Source: Pandoraea pneumonica
Lineage (GTDB): Bacteria > Pseudomonadota > Gammaproteobacteria > Burkholderiales > Burkholderiaceae
Assembly: GCF_902459645.1 (NCBI RefSeq)
Contig: NZ_CABPSK010000004.1
Location: 186,001-250,000, forward strand
Length of the DNA: 64,000 nt
Reading direction: 5' to 3'
Each line of letters starts with the position of its first letter. Positions within the stretch are counted from its first letter, which is position 1. Below are positions 8,701 through 17,800 of this stretch, piece by piece. A program made the position numbers and the translations under genes. The notes under the pieces were generated by a model that had not been told where the DNA came from, ran no database searches, and saw only the letters and a list, made by a program, of their open reading frames with translations.

Positions 8701-8750
8701 TGGGACGCATGCGGTCCCGTGGGCCGGACGCTGGTGAGAGCGTCCTGGCA
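8701..8750 (+). other. Tandem hairpins in the 3' region of the CoA-transferase gene
   Basis: Two stem-loops stand in line before the terminator: GGGAC-N7-GTCCC (8702-8718) and GGACGCT-ggtgag-AGCGTCC (8726-8745, 7-bp perfect stem). Together with the terminator they make a compact three-hairpin element that could be a 3'UTR-derived RNA. The remaining bases of the 294-base gap (8566-8859) show no gene. Confidence 0.45.
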
Positions 8751-8753
8751 TTC

Positions 8754-8788
8754 GCGGCTCGCCAGCCTACGCCGGCGGGCCGCTTTTT
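8754..8788 (+). terminator. Rho-independent terminator
   Basis: A 10-bp stem GCGGCTCGCC / GGCGGGCCGC (one T-G pair) with a 10-base loop is followed by TTTTT. It terminates the CoA-transferase transcript. Confidence 0.85.
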
Positions 8789-8859
8789 ATTGCGCGGTGA
8801 TTGGCCGATGATTGACCGGCGATTGCCGGACGAGTGCCCGACAATTGCCCGGGCGCCTA

Positions 8860-10455
8860 TCACGCCGACAAGCGGTGCGACTGCCCTGCTTGGTTGGCTG
8901 CGCCATCCAGCTTGAAGATCGACACCAGTTCGCGCAGGCCGCTCGACTGGGCAGCCATCGATTGCGCGGCGGCCGACGCTTCTTCCACCAGCGCTGCGTT
9001 CTGCTGCGTCACAGTATCCATCTGCATCACGGCCTGATTGACCTGCTCGATGCCCGTGCGCTGTTCCGTCGATGCGGCGGCGATCTCCGCCATCAGATCG
9101 GTCACACGCTTCACCGCTTGCACCACCTCGTCCATCGTGGTGCCCGCTTCTGAGACAAGCTTCGCACCTTCGTTGACCTGACGCGTGGAGGCGTCGATCA
9201 ACTCCTTGATCTCCTTGGCGGCATTGGCGCTACGTTGCGCCAGCGTGCGCACCTCACCGGCCACCACAGCGAAGCCACGGCCCTGCTCACCGGCGCGCGC
9301 GGCTTCCACTGCGGCGTTCAACGCGAGAATATTGGTCTGGAACGCGATGCCTTCGATCACGCTGGTGATGTCGCCCACGCGCGACGAGCCCTCGGAAATC
9401 TCGCGCATCGTCTCGACCACCTGCCGCACCACGGCGCCGCCGCGCTGGGCGATTTGCGACGCATTCGACGCCAGCACATTGCCTTGCTCGGCGTTGTCGG
9501 CGTTCTGCTTGACCGTGGTCGTGAGCTCTTCCATGCTCGCCGCCGTCTCTTCGAGCGACGCCGCCTGCTGCTCGGTGCGTGACGACAAATCGGTATTGCC
9601 CGCCGCGATTTGCGCCGAACCGGTCGCGATGCTCTCGCTCGTATTGCGCACCTGACCCACCACCTGGGCCAGCTTGCCGTTCATATCTCGGAGCGAGCCG
9701 AGCAGTTTCGCGAGTTCGTCTTGCCCGTGCACGTCGATGCGCGAACTGAGATCGCCTCGGGCGACCGTCTCGGCGATGTCGACGCAGCGGCCAATCGGCA
9801 CGGTGATCGAACGAGTAATGAGCAAGGCAATGAAGATGTTCACGCCCAGTGCCATCACGATCAACACGATCGTGGCGACGAAGGCCGCGTGGTAATTGGC
9901 TGCCGCGGCATCTGCCGCCGACACCGAGCCCGCGCGGTTGACGGCGACGTGTTCCGTCAGTTTCTGGCTGAGCACAGCAAAGGCTTGCACCTCGTCGGTC
10001 ATGGCGAGCGTGCGTGCCTGCACTTGTGCGGTGTCGTCACCCTTGGCCAATTCTGCAATGCGATTGTCGACGGCCAGATAACCGGACCATGCCTCGCGCA
10101 CCGCCTCGTACGCCCGGCGGTCCTCGTCGGAGGCGACCAGATTGCCGTAGGCCGTCAGCGTCTTGTTCATCAGATCGATGGACGCTGTGCGCTTGTTCAC
10201 TTCATCGAGGCGGGTTTGCTCCACCGTGGTCAGCAGCGTCGCGAGCGTGGCGCGACGTGCGGCATTGGCGGCAACCTGTGCGGTGCCAAGTGTCTGCACG
10301 CTGGGCAGCCAGTTGTCGGCGAGATCGCGCGTACCGCCGTAAATGCGCGAAGCCTGAAACACCGCCATGCCGCCCACGATACACAGCAGCACCAGCGTCA
10401 CGGCGAACCCGAGGGTCAGGCGCGTGCCGATTTTGAGACTACCCAAGAACTTCAT
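8860..10455 (-). CDS. Methyl-accepting chemotaxis protein (Tar-like, four-helix-bundle sensor)
   Basis: A 531-residue inner-membrane chemoreceptor. A first helix (about 12-32) precedes a periplasmic region of about 155 residues that looks like a four-helix bundle, then a second helix (about 190-212), a HAMP domain and the cytoplasmic signalling hairpin. The hairpin tip [20 protein letters not shown] is intact, and Gln/Glu-rich methylation regions flank it. The C-terminus lacks an NWETF-like CheR/CheB docking peptide. The ATG at 10455 has GGAG eight bases upstream and is preferred over an in-frame ATG at 10476. The ligand is unknown. Confidence 0.93.
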   Translation of the reverse strand: MKFLGSLKIGTRLTLGFAVTLVLLCIVGGMAVFQASRIYGGTRDLADNWLPSVQTLGTAQVAANAARRATLATLLTTVEQTRLDEVNKRTASIDLMNKTLTAYGNLVASDEDRRAYEAVREAWSGYLAVDNRIAELAKGDDTAQVQARTLAMTDEVQAFAVLSQKLTEHVAVNRAGSVSAADAAAANYHAAFVATIVLIVMALGVNIFIALLITRSITVPIGRCVDIAETVARGDLSSRIDVHGQDELAKLLGSLRDMNGKLAQVVGQVRNTSESIATGSAQIAAGNTDLSSRTEQQAASLEETAASMEELTTTVKQNADNAEQGNVLASNASQIAQRGGAVVRQVVETMREISEGSSRVGDITSVIEGIAFQTNILALNAAVEAARAGEQGRGFAVVAGEVRTLAQRSANAAKEIKELIDASTRQVNEGAKLVSEAGTTMDEVVQAVKRVTDLMAEIAAASTEQRTGIEQVNQAVMQMDTVTQQNAALVEEASAAAQSMAAQSSGLRELVSIFKLDGAANQAGQSHRLSA

Positions 10456-10576
10456 GCCAACTCCAGAATGCGACAAAACACGAACAATCGCATGGCATAA
10501 CGGAAGTTCATTTGAGAATCTTGAGCCAATAATCCCTCGATTCTCACGTAATGACTTTCAGATTCTTTCGAGAAAT

Positions 10577-10607
10577 AAAAAACGGCGCATTAGCTGCGCC
10601 GTTTTAG
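10577..10607 (-). terminator. Rho-independent terminator (GFA-family gene)
   Basis: AACGGCGCA / TGCGCCGTT stem flanked by A-tract and T-tract, so it can work in both directions. On the minus strand it follows the GFA-family gene. Confidence 0.85.
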
Positions 10608-10696
10608 CTTTCTGGTTTTGCATGGCAAACCGCAATTCGTAAAACCAAAACAATATCCGTTTAAATATATAGCGTCGTCTATTTTCACGAATACTG

Positions 10697-11053
10697 CTAC
10701 CGACTGGCTCCGTCGAACGGCGTGGGGTGCACGGCATCGAGGTCGATGCCGTCGAGGCAGCGCACATTGACCGCTGCCATTTTCGTGCCGTCGGGCATCT
10801 CACCAAAAGCAAACGCCTCGACGCCGCACGTCGGGCAGAACTGATGATGAATCATGTGCTTGTTGAAAAGATATTCCCGATTCGAAGCGGCACCCGCCGT
10901 CTGCGTGAATTCACCCAATGGCGTAAAGGTAAGAATCAACCCGCGCTTGCTGCAAATAGAACAATTGCACGCAATTGATTTGGACAAATCAAGATTTGCA
11001 GTAAAACGCAATTCACCGCAATGACAGCCGCCTTGGTATTGCTGAGTCGCCAT
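10697..11053 (-). CDS. GFA / CENP-V family zinc-binding protein
   Basis: A 118-residue cytoplasmic protein with the Mss4-like zinc fold of the glutathione-dependent formaldehyde-activating (GFA) family. The cysteine pattern is complete: GGCHCGELRF, CNCSICSKRG and FCPTCGVEAF. The actual reaction is unknown for most members. The ATG at 11053 is preceded by AGGAG seven bases upstream and is chosen over the longer open frame to 11140. A very stable terminator-like hairpin ends only 29 bases before this start codon, so the gene's own promoter must lie inside or beyond it. Confidence 0.88.
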   Translation of the reverse strand: MATQQYQGGCHCGELRFTANLDLSKSIACNCSICSKRGLILTFTPLGEFTQTAGAASNREYLFNKHMIHHQFCPTCGVEAFAFGEMPDGTKMAAVNVRCLDGIDLDAVHPTPFDGASR

Positions 11054-11076
11054 GTCGTGTCTCCTGAATTCGAAAT

Positions 11077-11133
11077 GAAAAAGCCCGCCCGCTGGAGGCT
11101 GTCCTATTGTGCGACAGATTCCAGCGGGCGGGC
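11077..11133 (-). terminator. Long perfect-stem terminator between chemoreceptor and GFA-family gene
   Basis: A 14-bp perfect stem (arms 11083-11096 and 11120-11133, GCCCGCCCGCTGGA and complement) contains an inner CTGTC/GACAG stem and is followed by TTTTT on the minus strand. It should end the chemoreceptor transcript, yet it sits in the leader of the next gene. Confidence 0.88.
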
Positions 11134-11207
11134 GATGCAAACACTATTCAGTGAGCCGCCGCGTCAAATGCGGCTTGAGCGGCTTTGGCAGCTTGGGCGG
11201 CTGAGGC

Positions 11208-13088
11208 TTACGCGGCAAGCGCCGGTTCGTCGCGATGCGAACCCGCGCCATCGCGCGCGTGCATGACCGTCACGCCGTGACGGCTGTGCTCGCGCAATTG
11301 GAACAGCGCTACCGTCTCGGCAAGGTTACGGGCCTGCTCGCTCAGCATGGCCGACGCGGCGGCCGATTCCTCGACCAGCGCGGCGTTCTGCTGCGTCGAC
11401 TGATCCATTTCCGCCACGCTGCGATCGATTTGGCTGATGCCCGTGCTTTGCTCGGTCATCGCGCTGTGAATCTCGCCGATGAGACGACGCACGCGCCCGA
11501 TACCGTCGACGATTTCGCCCATCGTGTTGCCAGCAGCCTGCACGCGCTGCGTGCCGCTCTTGACGTTTTGCACCGAGGCTTCGATCAGCGTCTTGATTTC
11601 CTGTGCGGCGGCGGCACTGCGTTGCGCCAGCGTGCGCACTTCACCGGCCACGACGGCGAAGCCACGGCCCTGCTCGCCAGCGCGCGCCGCTTCCACGGCG
11701 GCATTGAGCGCAAGAATGTTCGTCTGGAACGCGATACCGTCGATCACGCTGATGATCTCCGTGATGCGCTCGGACGATTGCGCAATCTCGCTCATCGTGG
11801 TGACGGCCCCCGTGACGACATCGCCGCCGCGCGCTGCCGCTTCGCTGGCGTCGTTGGCCAGACGCGTCGCGTGTTCGGCGGCTTCGGCGGTTTGCTTGAC
11901 GCTCGCGGTCAGTTCCGTCAGCGCGGCAGAGGTCTCCTGCAACGTGCCAGCCGACGACTCGGTGCGATGCGACAAATCGCGGTTGCCCATCTCGATTTCG
12001 CTGGTGGCCGACGTCATGCCGTGCACGCCCGAGCGCACGTCGAGCATCACTGTGCTGATCTTGTCGACGAATGCATTGAACGAGCGCGAGATCTGCGCCA
12101 CTTCGTCGTTGCCGACGACATCCAGACGGCGCGTCAGGTCACCGCCGCCCGAGCCGATGGTGTCCATGGCGTCGCGCACTTGCGACAAGCGGCGGAACGC
12201 CTGCGACGTAAAGAAGCTGGCGATACCGATTGCGCACAGCGTGAGCACGATCAACGTGATGACCGTGGCGCTCAGCACTTGCGAAAGCCCGGCGGTCGCT
12301 TCCGCCTTATCGAGTGCGACGACGAAGAGCCAGTCGGTGCCCGGCACCGGCTGAACCTTCAGCAGTTTGGCGTCGCCGCCGAGCTGCACTTCCATCGGGT
12401 CTTTGGCGCGCTCCAGCGCGACGAGCGCATCGGGGGTGAGCGCTTGCGCGAGATCGCTCGACTGCTTGAGCATCAGCTTCTCGTCGGGGTGCGCAATCAC
12501 GAGCCCGTCGCGCGAGACGACGAAGGCGAGGCTCGACGGCGTGGGGTGCACAGCCTTGACCACGTCCTGCACGGCATCGAGCGGCACGGCACCGCTCACG
12601 GCGCCGAGCGTCTGACCGTCGCGCAGAATCGGCGCGGCGAACGACACGTACAGCTTGCCCGACGCAATATCGGCGTATGGTTTGACGACGGTCAGCTTGC
12701 CCGCTGCGGTGGCGCCCTTGTACCAGGGACGCGCGGTCGGATCGTAATCGGGCGGCGTCGGGCCGCTCGAGAAGTAGGACTTATCGCTCCAGCCGATGCT
12801 CGAGATCGGGAAGCCGTTAGTCGCACCGAGCAATTTGGTGAGGGCGACGCCCTGCTCGCCCTTTTCGACGGCGGCGGCCGTGCCGACCACCGACTGGCCC
12901 TTGGCGGCAGCCCAGCGCTCGACGGCGAGGGTGTTGCCGCGCGCCACGGCGTCGAGCGTGTTGGAAATGGTCGACATCATGCTGCTGCGCACGATGAGGT
13001 AGGTGGTAATGCCGGAGAGGATCAGCGCACCGATGACGGTGGCACACGCGATCAGAATGATGCGTGTTCTAAGCGAAGATACTGTCAT
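11208..13088 (-). CDS. Methyl-accepting chemotaxis protein with dCache sensor
   Basis: A 626-residue chemoreceptor. Helix 1 (about 10-32) is followed by a periplasmic dCache_1 sensor (about 35-275) that includes [11 protein letters not shown] and a second PAS-like lobe ([16 protein letters not shown]), then helix 2, HAMP and a signalling hairpin with the invariant [20 protein letters not shown]. The DxxxRxWY element is the amino-acid-type dCache pattern, so amino acids are plausible ligands (inference). The C-terminus has no NWETF tail. The ATG at 13088 agrees with a sigma-28-like promoter about 100 bases upstream. Confidence 0.94.
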   Translation of the reverse strand: MTVSSLRTRIILIACATVIGALILSGITTYLIVRSSMMSTISNTLDAVARGNTLAVERWAAAKGQSVVGTAAAVEKGEQGVALTKLLGATNGFPISSIGWSDKSYFSSGPTPPDYDPTARPWYKGATAAGKLTVVKPYADIASGKLYVSFAAPILRDGQTLGAVSGAVPLDAVQDVVKAVHPTPSSLAFVVSRDGLVIAHPDEKLMLKQSSDLAQALTPDALVALERAKDPMEVQLGGDAKLLKVQPVPGTDWLFVVALDKAEATAGLSQVLSATVITLIVLTLCAIGIASFFTSQAFRRLSQVRDAMDTIGSGGGDLTRRLDVVGNDEVAQISRSFNAFVDKISTVMLDVRSGVHGMTSATSEIEMGNRDLSHRTESSAGTLQETSAALTELTASVKQTAEAAEHATRLANDASEAAARGGDVVTGAVTTMSEIAQSSERITEIISVIDGIAFQTNILALNAAVEAARAGEQGRGFAVVAGEVRTLAQRSAAAAQEIKTLIEASVQNVKSGTQRVQAAGNTMGEIVDGIGRVRRLIGEIHSAMTEQSTGISQIDRSVAEMDQSTQQNAALVEESAAASAMLSEQARNLAETVALFQLREHSRHGVTVMHARDGAGSHRDEPALAA

Positions 13089-13184
13089 GCTGTCTGGACT
13101 GGCAGGCCTGCGGCTAGGGGGAAAGTAACGGAAGCGGGCGCCCCAGGCCGCCGCCTCCACGAGATGGAAGATTCCACCTCATGA

Positions 13185-13211
13185 CTTACGGCCATTGAAA
13201 GCGAAACTTTA
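13185..13211 (-). promoter_or_regulatory. Sigma-28 (FliA)-like flagellar promoter
   Basis: On the minus strand TAAAGTTT, 11 bases, then GCCGTAAG. The FliA consensus is TAAAGTTT-N11-GCCGATAA: the -35 is a perfect match, the spacing is exact, and the -10 keeps the GCCG core (5 of 8). It reads into the dCache chemoreceptor about 100 bases downstream. Confidence 0.7.
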
Positions 13212-13315
13212 GGTGTTAACCCGAAACGCACCCCCAAAGGTGCAACCGCATCGTTACGGATAGCGAAACGTCAGGCATGCCAAGCAGCCCAATACCTGTG
13301 CGCCCGGTTGCCACG

Positions 13316-13335
13316 TCCTGTCAGGACTGACAGGA
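13316..13335. promoter_or_regulatory. Operator-like palindrome upstream of membrane protein gene
   Basis: TCCTGTCAGGACTGACAGGA is a perfect inverted repeat with 9-bp arms and a GA centre. A further half-site CCTGTCA follows at 13344. It lies 40 bases upstream of a CATAAT -10-like hexamer, a suitable place for a dimeric regulator. Confidence 0.5.
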
Positions 13336-13474
13336 TGACAACGCCTGTCACTGTGTTGAAGATGGTTCGCTGGCATAATCGTGCGCGCCCTCGCGGCCAC
13401 CTCTCGCGTGCGCCTCTCGCATGGTTACGCCGGGCTTAGATTGCAACGTCAATACACCACGCTTCTCGATAACA

Positions 13475-14290
13475 ATGAAAACGCAAACGTACGTGGAAGG
13501 GGGACGGTGGGTCACCGATCATATCGGGCCGATCAACGCCGTCATGACAATTTCCACCGCCATTCTGATTCCGGTACTGGACTTCATCCGGCCTTTCTTC
13601 CCCTACATCAATTACGTGGCTGGCTGCGCAGTATTGGTGTTCGTCGTGCTGCTCGCCATGCGCCTGTTCGGTGGGCGGCGGCGCATTCACGGCAGTCTGG
13701 TCGTCTGTGCAGGCTTGTGCGCGGGCGCCTTCAGCTTTGGTGCCATTGCGAGCAGCAAACACGCCGAACAAGGCGGTGTGGGGGCGGCCAATGTGCAGTG
13801 GGTCGCCAACGTGCAAAAGCTGCTGGTCGATATCAAGAACGGCAAGAGCGACGACCCGCGCGTCGAACTCAACAACATCGGCATGAAATGGGACCCGTAC
13901 GAATTCGCCAAGGCGAGCCGGATGGGCGACTTGCGTGCCATTGAACTGTTCCTGCGCGGCGGTATGCCGGTCACCATGCCCGGCACCGGGATGGATGTCA
14001 GCCTGCCCTACCTCGTGGTGAAAGACGACTATCCGAATGCGGCCGAGCAACTGGCGCTCTTCAAGAAGTACGGCGTCAATCTGAACGAACCCAGCCTGAT
14101 CTCGCGCAGCCATCCGGGCGCACCGGACACGCCGCCGAATCTGTACGCGGTGGCGAAGGACGCGAAGAACGAAAAGGTCGCCGGCGCCCTGATCTCGCTG
14201 GGCGTTGCCACCGACAGCTACCCGGGCTGGCATGCGGGCGCGGAAGAGCGGCGCAAGCGTGGCGGCGTGCCAGCGGCTTGGTTGCAATAA
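13475..14290 (+). CDS. Membrane protein with C-terminal ankyrin-like region, function unknown
   Basis: A 271-residue protein. Three hydrophobic segments occupy residues about 20-42, 46-66 and 74-94, and the rest (about 100-271) is soluble. In the soluble part FAKASRMGDLRAIELFLRGG and EQLALFKKYGVNLNEPS resemble degenerate ankyrin helices spaced as tandem repeats, which suggests protein binding. The frame is open to an ATG at 13421. The ATG at 13475 (MKTQTYVEGG) is preferred by sequence quality, but neither has a clear ribosome site. I do not recognise a named family. Confidence 0.7.
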   Translation: MKTQTYVEGGRWVTDHIGPINAVMTISTAILIPVLDFIRPFFPYINYVAGCAVLVFVVLLAMRLFGGRRRIHGSLVVCAGLCAGAFSFGAIASSKHAEQGGVGAANVQWVANVQKLLVDIKNGKSDDPRVELNNIGMKWDPYEFAKASRMGDLRAIELFLRGGMPVTMPGTGMDVSLPYLVVKDDYPNAAEQLALFKKYGVNLNEPSLISRSHPGAPDTPPNLYAVAKDAKNEKVAGALISLGVATDSYPGWHAGAEERRKRGGVPAAWLQ

Positions 14291-14401
14291 CCCGATAATC
14301 CTGGGGCCTCGGCGCCCCCGGAACGGGGCGAGCGACGCCCATGTGGCGGTGCTATCCTGGCGAAGCTTCCCTTCGCACCACATCGTTCATCGGGGGTACT
14401 C

Positions 14402-14734
14402 ATGACTGAATATGACGTACTGGCCATGGAACAGCGGGCCACCGAACTCGTACACGCGCAGGTGTTGGGCATGCTGCTCGCCCACGTGAATCATCTCGAT
14501 GGACAGCCGGACACCTCGTTCGGCGCCATCAAACGTGGCGTGATCGGCGAGATCGCGAGACAAGTCGCGATGCAGGCGCGCTCGGCAGGTTGCGACGCCG
14601 ATAGCCGCGCACTGTTCAACACCGCCGTGCTGCGCGCCGCCGATACCGTGTTCGATACTGCCGACGTGCACAACACCGCGTTCTTTCGCCGCCTGCGCGA
14701 ACGCAAAGTCGCCGACGAACCGGCATTGGACTAA
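14402..14734 (+). CDS. Hypothetical helical protein (110 aa)
   Basis: A short soluble, largely helical protein with no signal peptide or membrane helix. A GGGGT ribosome-site-like sequence precedes the ATG at 14402, and a perfect terminator lies 17 bases beyond the stop, which supports a real gene. It may be co-transcribed with the membrane protein 110 bases upstream. No family was recognised. Confidence 0.6.
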   Translation: MTEYDVLAMEQRATELVHAQVLGMLLAHVNHLDGQPDTSFGAIKRGVIGEIARQVAMQARSAGCDADSRALFNTAVLRAADTVFDTADVHNTAFFRRLRERKVADEPALD

Positions 14735-14750
14735 GTCAGTGGACTAAACG

Positions 14751-14779
14751 AAAAGGCCAGCCTCATGGGCTGGCCTTTC
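14751..14779 (+). terminator. Rho-independent terminator, bidirectional
   Basis: The stem AAAGGCCAGCC / GGCTGGCCTTT with a 5-base loop lies between convergent genes (the 110-aa gene and the giant adhesin). Its A/T flanks serve both strands. Confidence 0.88.
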
Positions 14780-14807
14780 GCTTTCCTACCGCATCGCACT
14801 CACCGCA

Positions 14808-17800
14808 TCAGAACGGCGCCATGAGCGTCAGTCGTACACCCTGTTGCAAGCCGCCCATGCCGGTCGTCACGCTGTAATCCAGCCCGAAGACCAGCACGCC
14901 GGTGCGCAACTTCGAACCGAACCCGACCTGCACGCGATCGCTGCCGTACGGGCTGCCCGGCACGAAGTACACCGGCCCACTGCCCGCAATGTCGGCATAC
15001 GCCAGCCCGGCCATGCTCTGACCGTTGAAGTCGTGCTGCAACTCCACTCGGATATACGGCGAGAAGGTGCCGATCGGTGTGGCCTTGGCGAAGCCCGCGC
15101 GCACGCCGAGCGTGCCCGACAGCGTATTCACGTTCTGCTTGAAGTACGTGAGCGCGTTCAGCCCTGCGCCGGTTTCGCTGTATTGATCGAGTGTGGAGCG
15201 CGACGCCGTGAGACGCCCGTACGGCGAGAACAACCAGTCGTCGTTACGGAATTCGTAACCCGCCGACAGCGAGCCGAAGAACTGCTGGCCCGTGCGCTTA
15301 CCGCTCGCGAAGTCGTTCGAATCGATCACCCAACGGCGCGAACTGAAGTTCAGCGTGCCGAAGCCCGCCACCGCATCGACAAACAACGTCGGTATCGGAC
15401 GGAAGCTCGCATACAGCGCGCCGCTGTAGCTATCGCCCGTGCTGCGCGTGCCCGAGCTGCCGATATCGGTCGAATCGTGCCCGTAGCCCACCCCTGCGCC
15501 CAGCGACAACTGATCGGACAAACGGTAGTCCGCGCCGAGCGTCACGCCACCGGTCGTGAACTTGAAGCCCGAGCGCTGCGCTGCCGAACTGGCCGCCATA
15601 TTGGCAAAACCGAAGTCCACCGTCCCCGCCGTCCAGTAAGCAAAGCGCTGGTCGTCGTTGGCGCCCTCGCCCGGCAAGTCGGGCGCATTGGCATCGCCCG
15701 TACTCACGCCGCTACCGCCCTTATTGGCCGGGTCACGCACGTCGAGGCTCTTGGCTTTGCTCATCGCCGTCGGGCTGACTTCGCCGCGCAGACACGCATC
15801 GCGCTCGGAGATCCCCACAACGTCCTGACAGCGCGACACATTGCGATCGCGATCCGGCGACGGCAGCACCACATTGAGCCCGTTGCTCGACGGGGCGCGG
15901 CCCTTGCCGTGCAGCATTTCAAGGCGCTGGTTGTAGTTGCCGATCTGCGTGGTCGCGAAACGACGTGCCGCTTCGACCTGCGCGCCGATCAAGCCGGAAA
16001 CATCCGGATCGGTCGACGGATCTTTACGTGCGGCGACGCTCACTTGCAGCGTGCCCGGGGCCGACGTCGTGTTCTCGTTGGACAACGTGTACGCGATCAC
16101 CGCCGTGCCCGCAAACGCGGCTGCCGGTACGAAACGAACGCTGTATTGCGTGGTCGGCGCTGCCACAGCGGCGCGCAACAGACGCACGCCAGCGGCCGCA
16201 GCCGGTGCCGGGGCGGTGACGGCCACGATGCTCGCCGTCCCCGCATTGGCCGGAGACACCGACAGGATGTTGGCCCCCGTGAACGGCCCGCCGCTGGCCG
16301 CAGTCGTGATGTCGACGGTCGCGGTTTCGTTCGCACTGACACTCGATTGCAGGCCCGGGGCCGTGATCGGCACCGCCTCCACCGTCACCGACACCGGAAT
16401 CGGCGCCGACGTACCGACCGCATTCGTGAGCGCATACGTGAACGTGACCACGCCGTTGGTATTGCCTGCGGGCGTGTACACGATGTCTTCGCCATTCACC
16501 ACTGCCGTACCGGTCGCAGGCGGCGTGACGATGGCCACGCGTGTGAACGGTCCGCCCACCGCATTGGCCGTCGCGTGAATCGTGACTGGCGCGTTGGACA
16601 GCACCTTGGTTTGCACCGCGGGAGCCGAGGCGACCTGACTCGAGATGTTGAACGTGTAGCTCTGCGCTGCGGTGAGCGGCGTGCCCGGCCCCGTGCTGGC
16701 GTCCGTCGCCGTCACCGTGAACGTGCTGGTGCCCGTGGCGCTCGGCGTGCCGGTGATTGCGCCCGATGCCGCATCGAGGGCGAGACCCGCAGGCAACGCG
16801 CCGCTCGTCACGGTGAACCGGTATGGCGCAGTGCCGCCCGTTGCCTTCATCGTCTGGCTGTAGGCCTGCCCCGCCACCGGTGTCGGCAAGGTCGTAGGCG
16901 TAAGCGTCAATGCGGCCACGCCCACGGTGAGTGTCAACGTCTTGGTCGTGGAAAACGGCGCGCCAGTGCCCGTTGTGCTGTCGGTCATCTTGATCGCCAG
17001 GTTGAACGAGCCGGTCTGCGTCGGCGTGCCGCTGATCGTCCCGTTCGCGAACGTGAGTCCGGCGGGCAGCGTACTGGTTGTCGTGAACGTGTACGGCGAC
17101 ACGCCACCACTGCTTGTCAGTGCCTGCGAATAGCTGACGCCTGCGGTGGCGTTAGGCAGCGTGGTCGTATCGATCGACAACGTCGGCGCCGTGATCTGCA
17201 CGGTGAACGATTGCGTCCCCGTCAGATTGTTCGCGTCTTTGGCCTGCACCACGAACGTGAAGCTGCCCACCGCCGTCGGCTTGCCCGTGAGGGTGCCGGT
17301 AGCCGGGTCGAACGTCAGACCGGTCGGTACCCCGCCGGACGTGATCGAGAACACATAAGGCACCACACCACCGGTCACCTGAATCGTCTGGTTGTAACCA
17401 GCGGTGCCTGCCACCGAGCCGGGCAGCGTCGTCGTCACGAAATTGATCGCAGGCGGCGCGTTGTAGGTGAACTGGTTGCCCGTACCCGTGGCACTGGTAC
17501 CACCGGGCGTGGTGACAGTCACATTGGTCACGCCAGCGGTGCCCGCCGGAGACGTCGCGGTAATTTGCGTCGGGCTCACGACAGTCACATTGGTCCCAGC
17601 ATTCGTGCCGAATTTGACACCTGTCGCCCCGGTGAACCCCGTCCCGACGATCGTCACTGAGGTGCCGCCCGTCGTCAGCCCGTTATTCGGCGTAACACTT
17701 GTCACCGTCGGCGTGCCCGCATAGGTGAATTGGTCGGCCGAGACAATGGGGCTCGTGCCGCCAGCGGTCGTCACGCGCACGTCGACCGCGCCCGTCCCCG

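Larger units (their letters stand above)
13089..13474. other. Divergent intergenic region (386 bases)
   Basis: The region lies between the minus-strand dCache chemoreceptor and a plus-strand membrane protein. It holds a sigma-28-like promoter (13185-13211, minus), a GCACC-N6-GGTGC inverted repeat near 13230, a 20-bp operator-like palindrome (13316-13335) and a CATAAT -10-like hexamer (13374-13379, plus). No gene is seen in it. Confidence 0.55.

Noticed and set aside
11235-13184. A 649-aa plus-strand frame opposite the dCache chemoreceptor
   Set aside because: It covers the receptor antisense, and the receptor has full domain structure and its own sigma-28-like promoter.
14844-17660. A 938-aa plus-strand frame antisense to the adhesin
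   Set aside because: The repeat structure of the adhesin keeps the opposite frame open; composition is Arg/His-rich with no domain, and there is no ribosome site.
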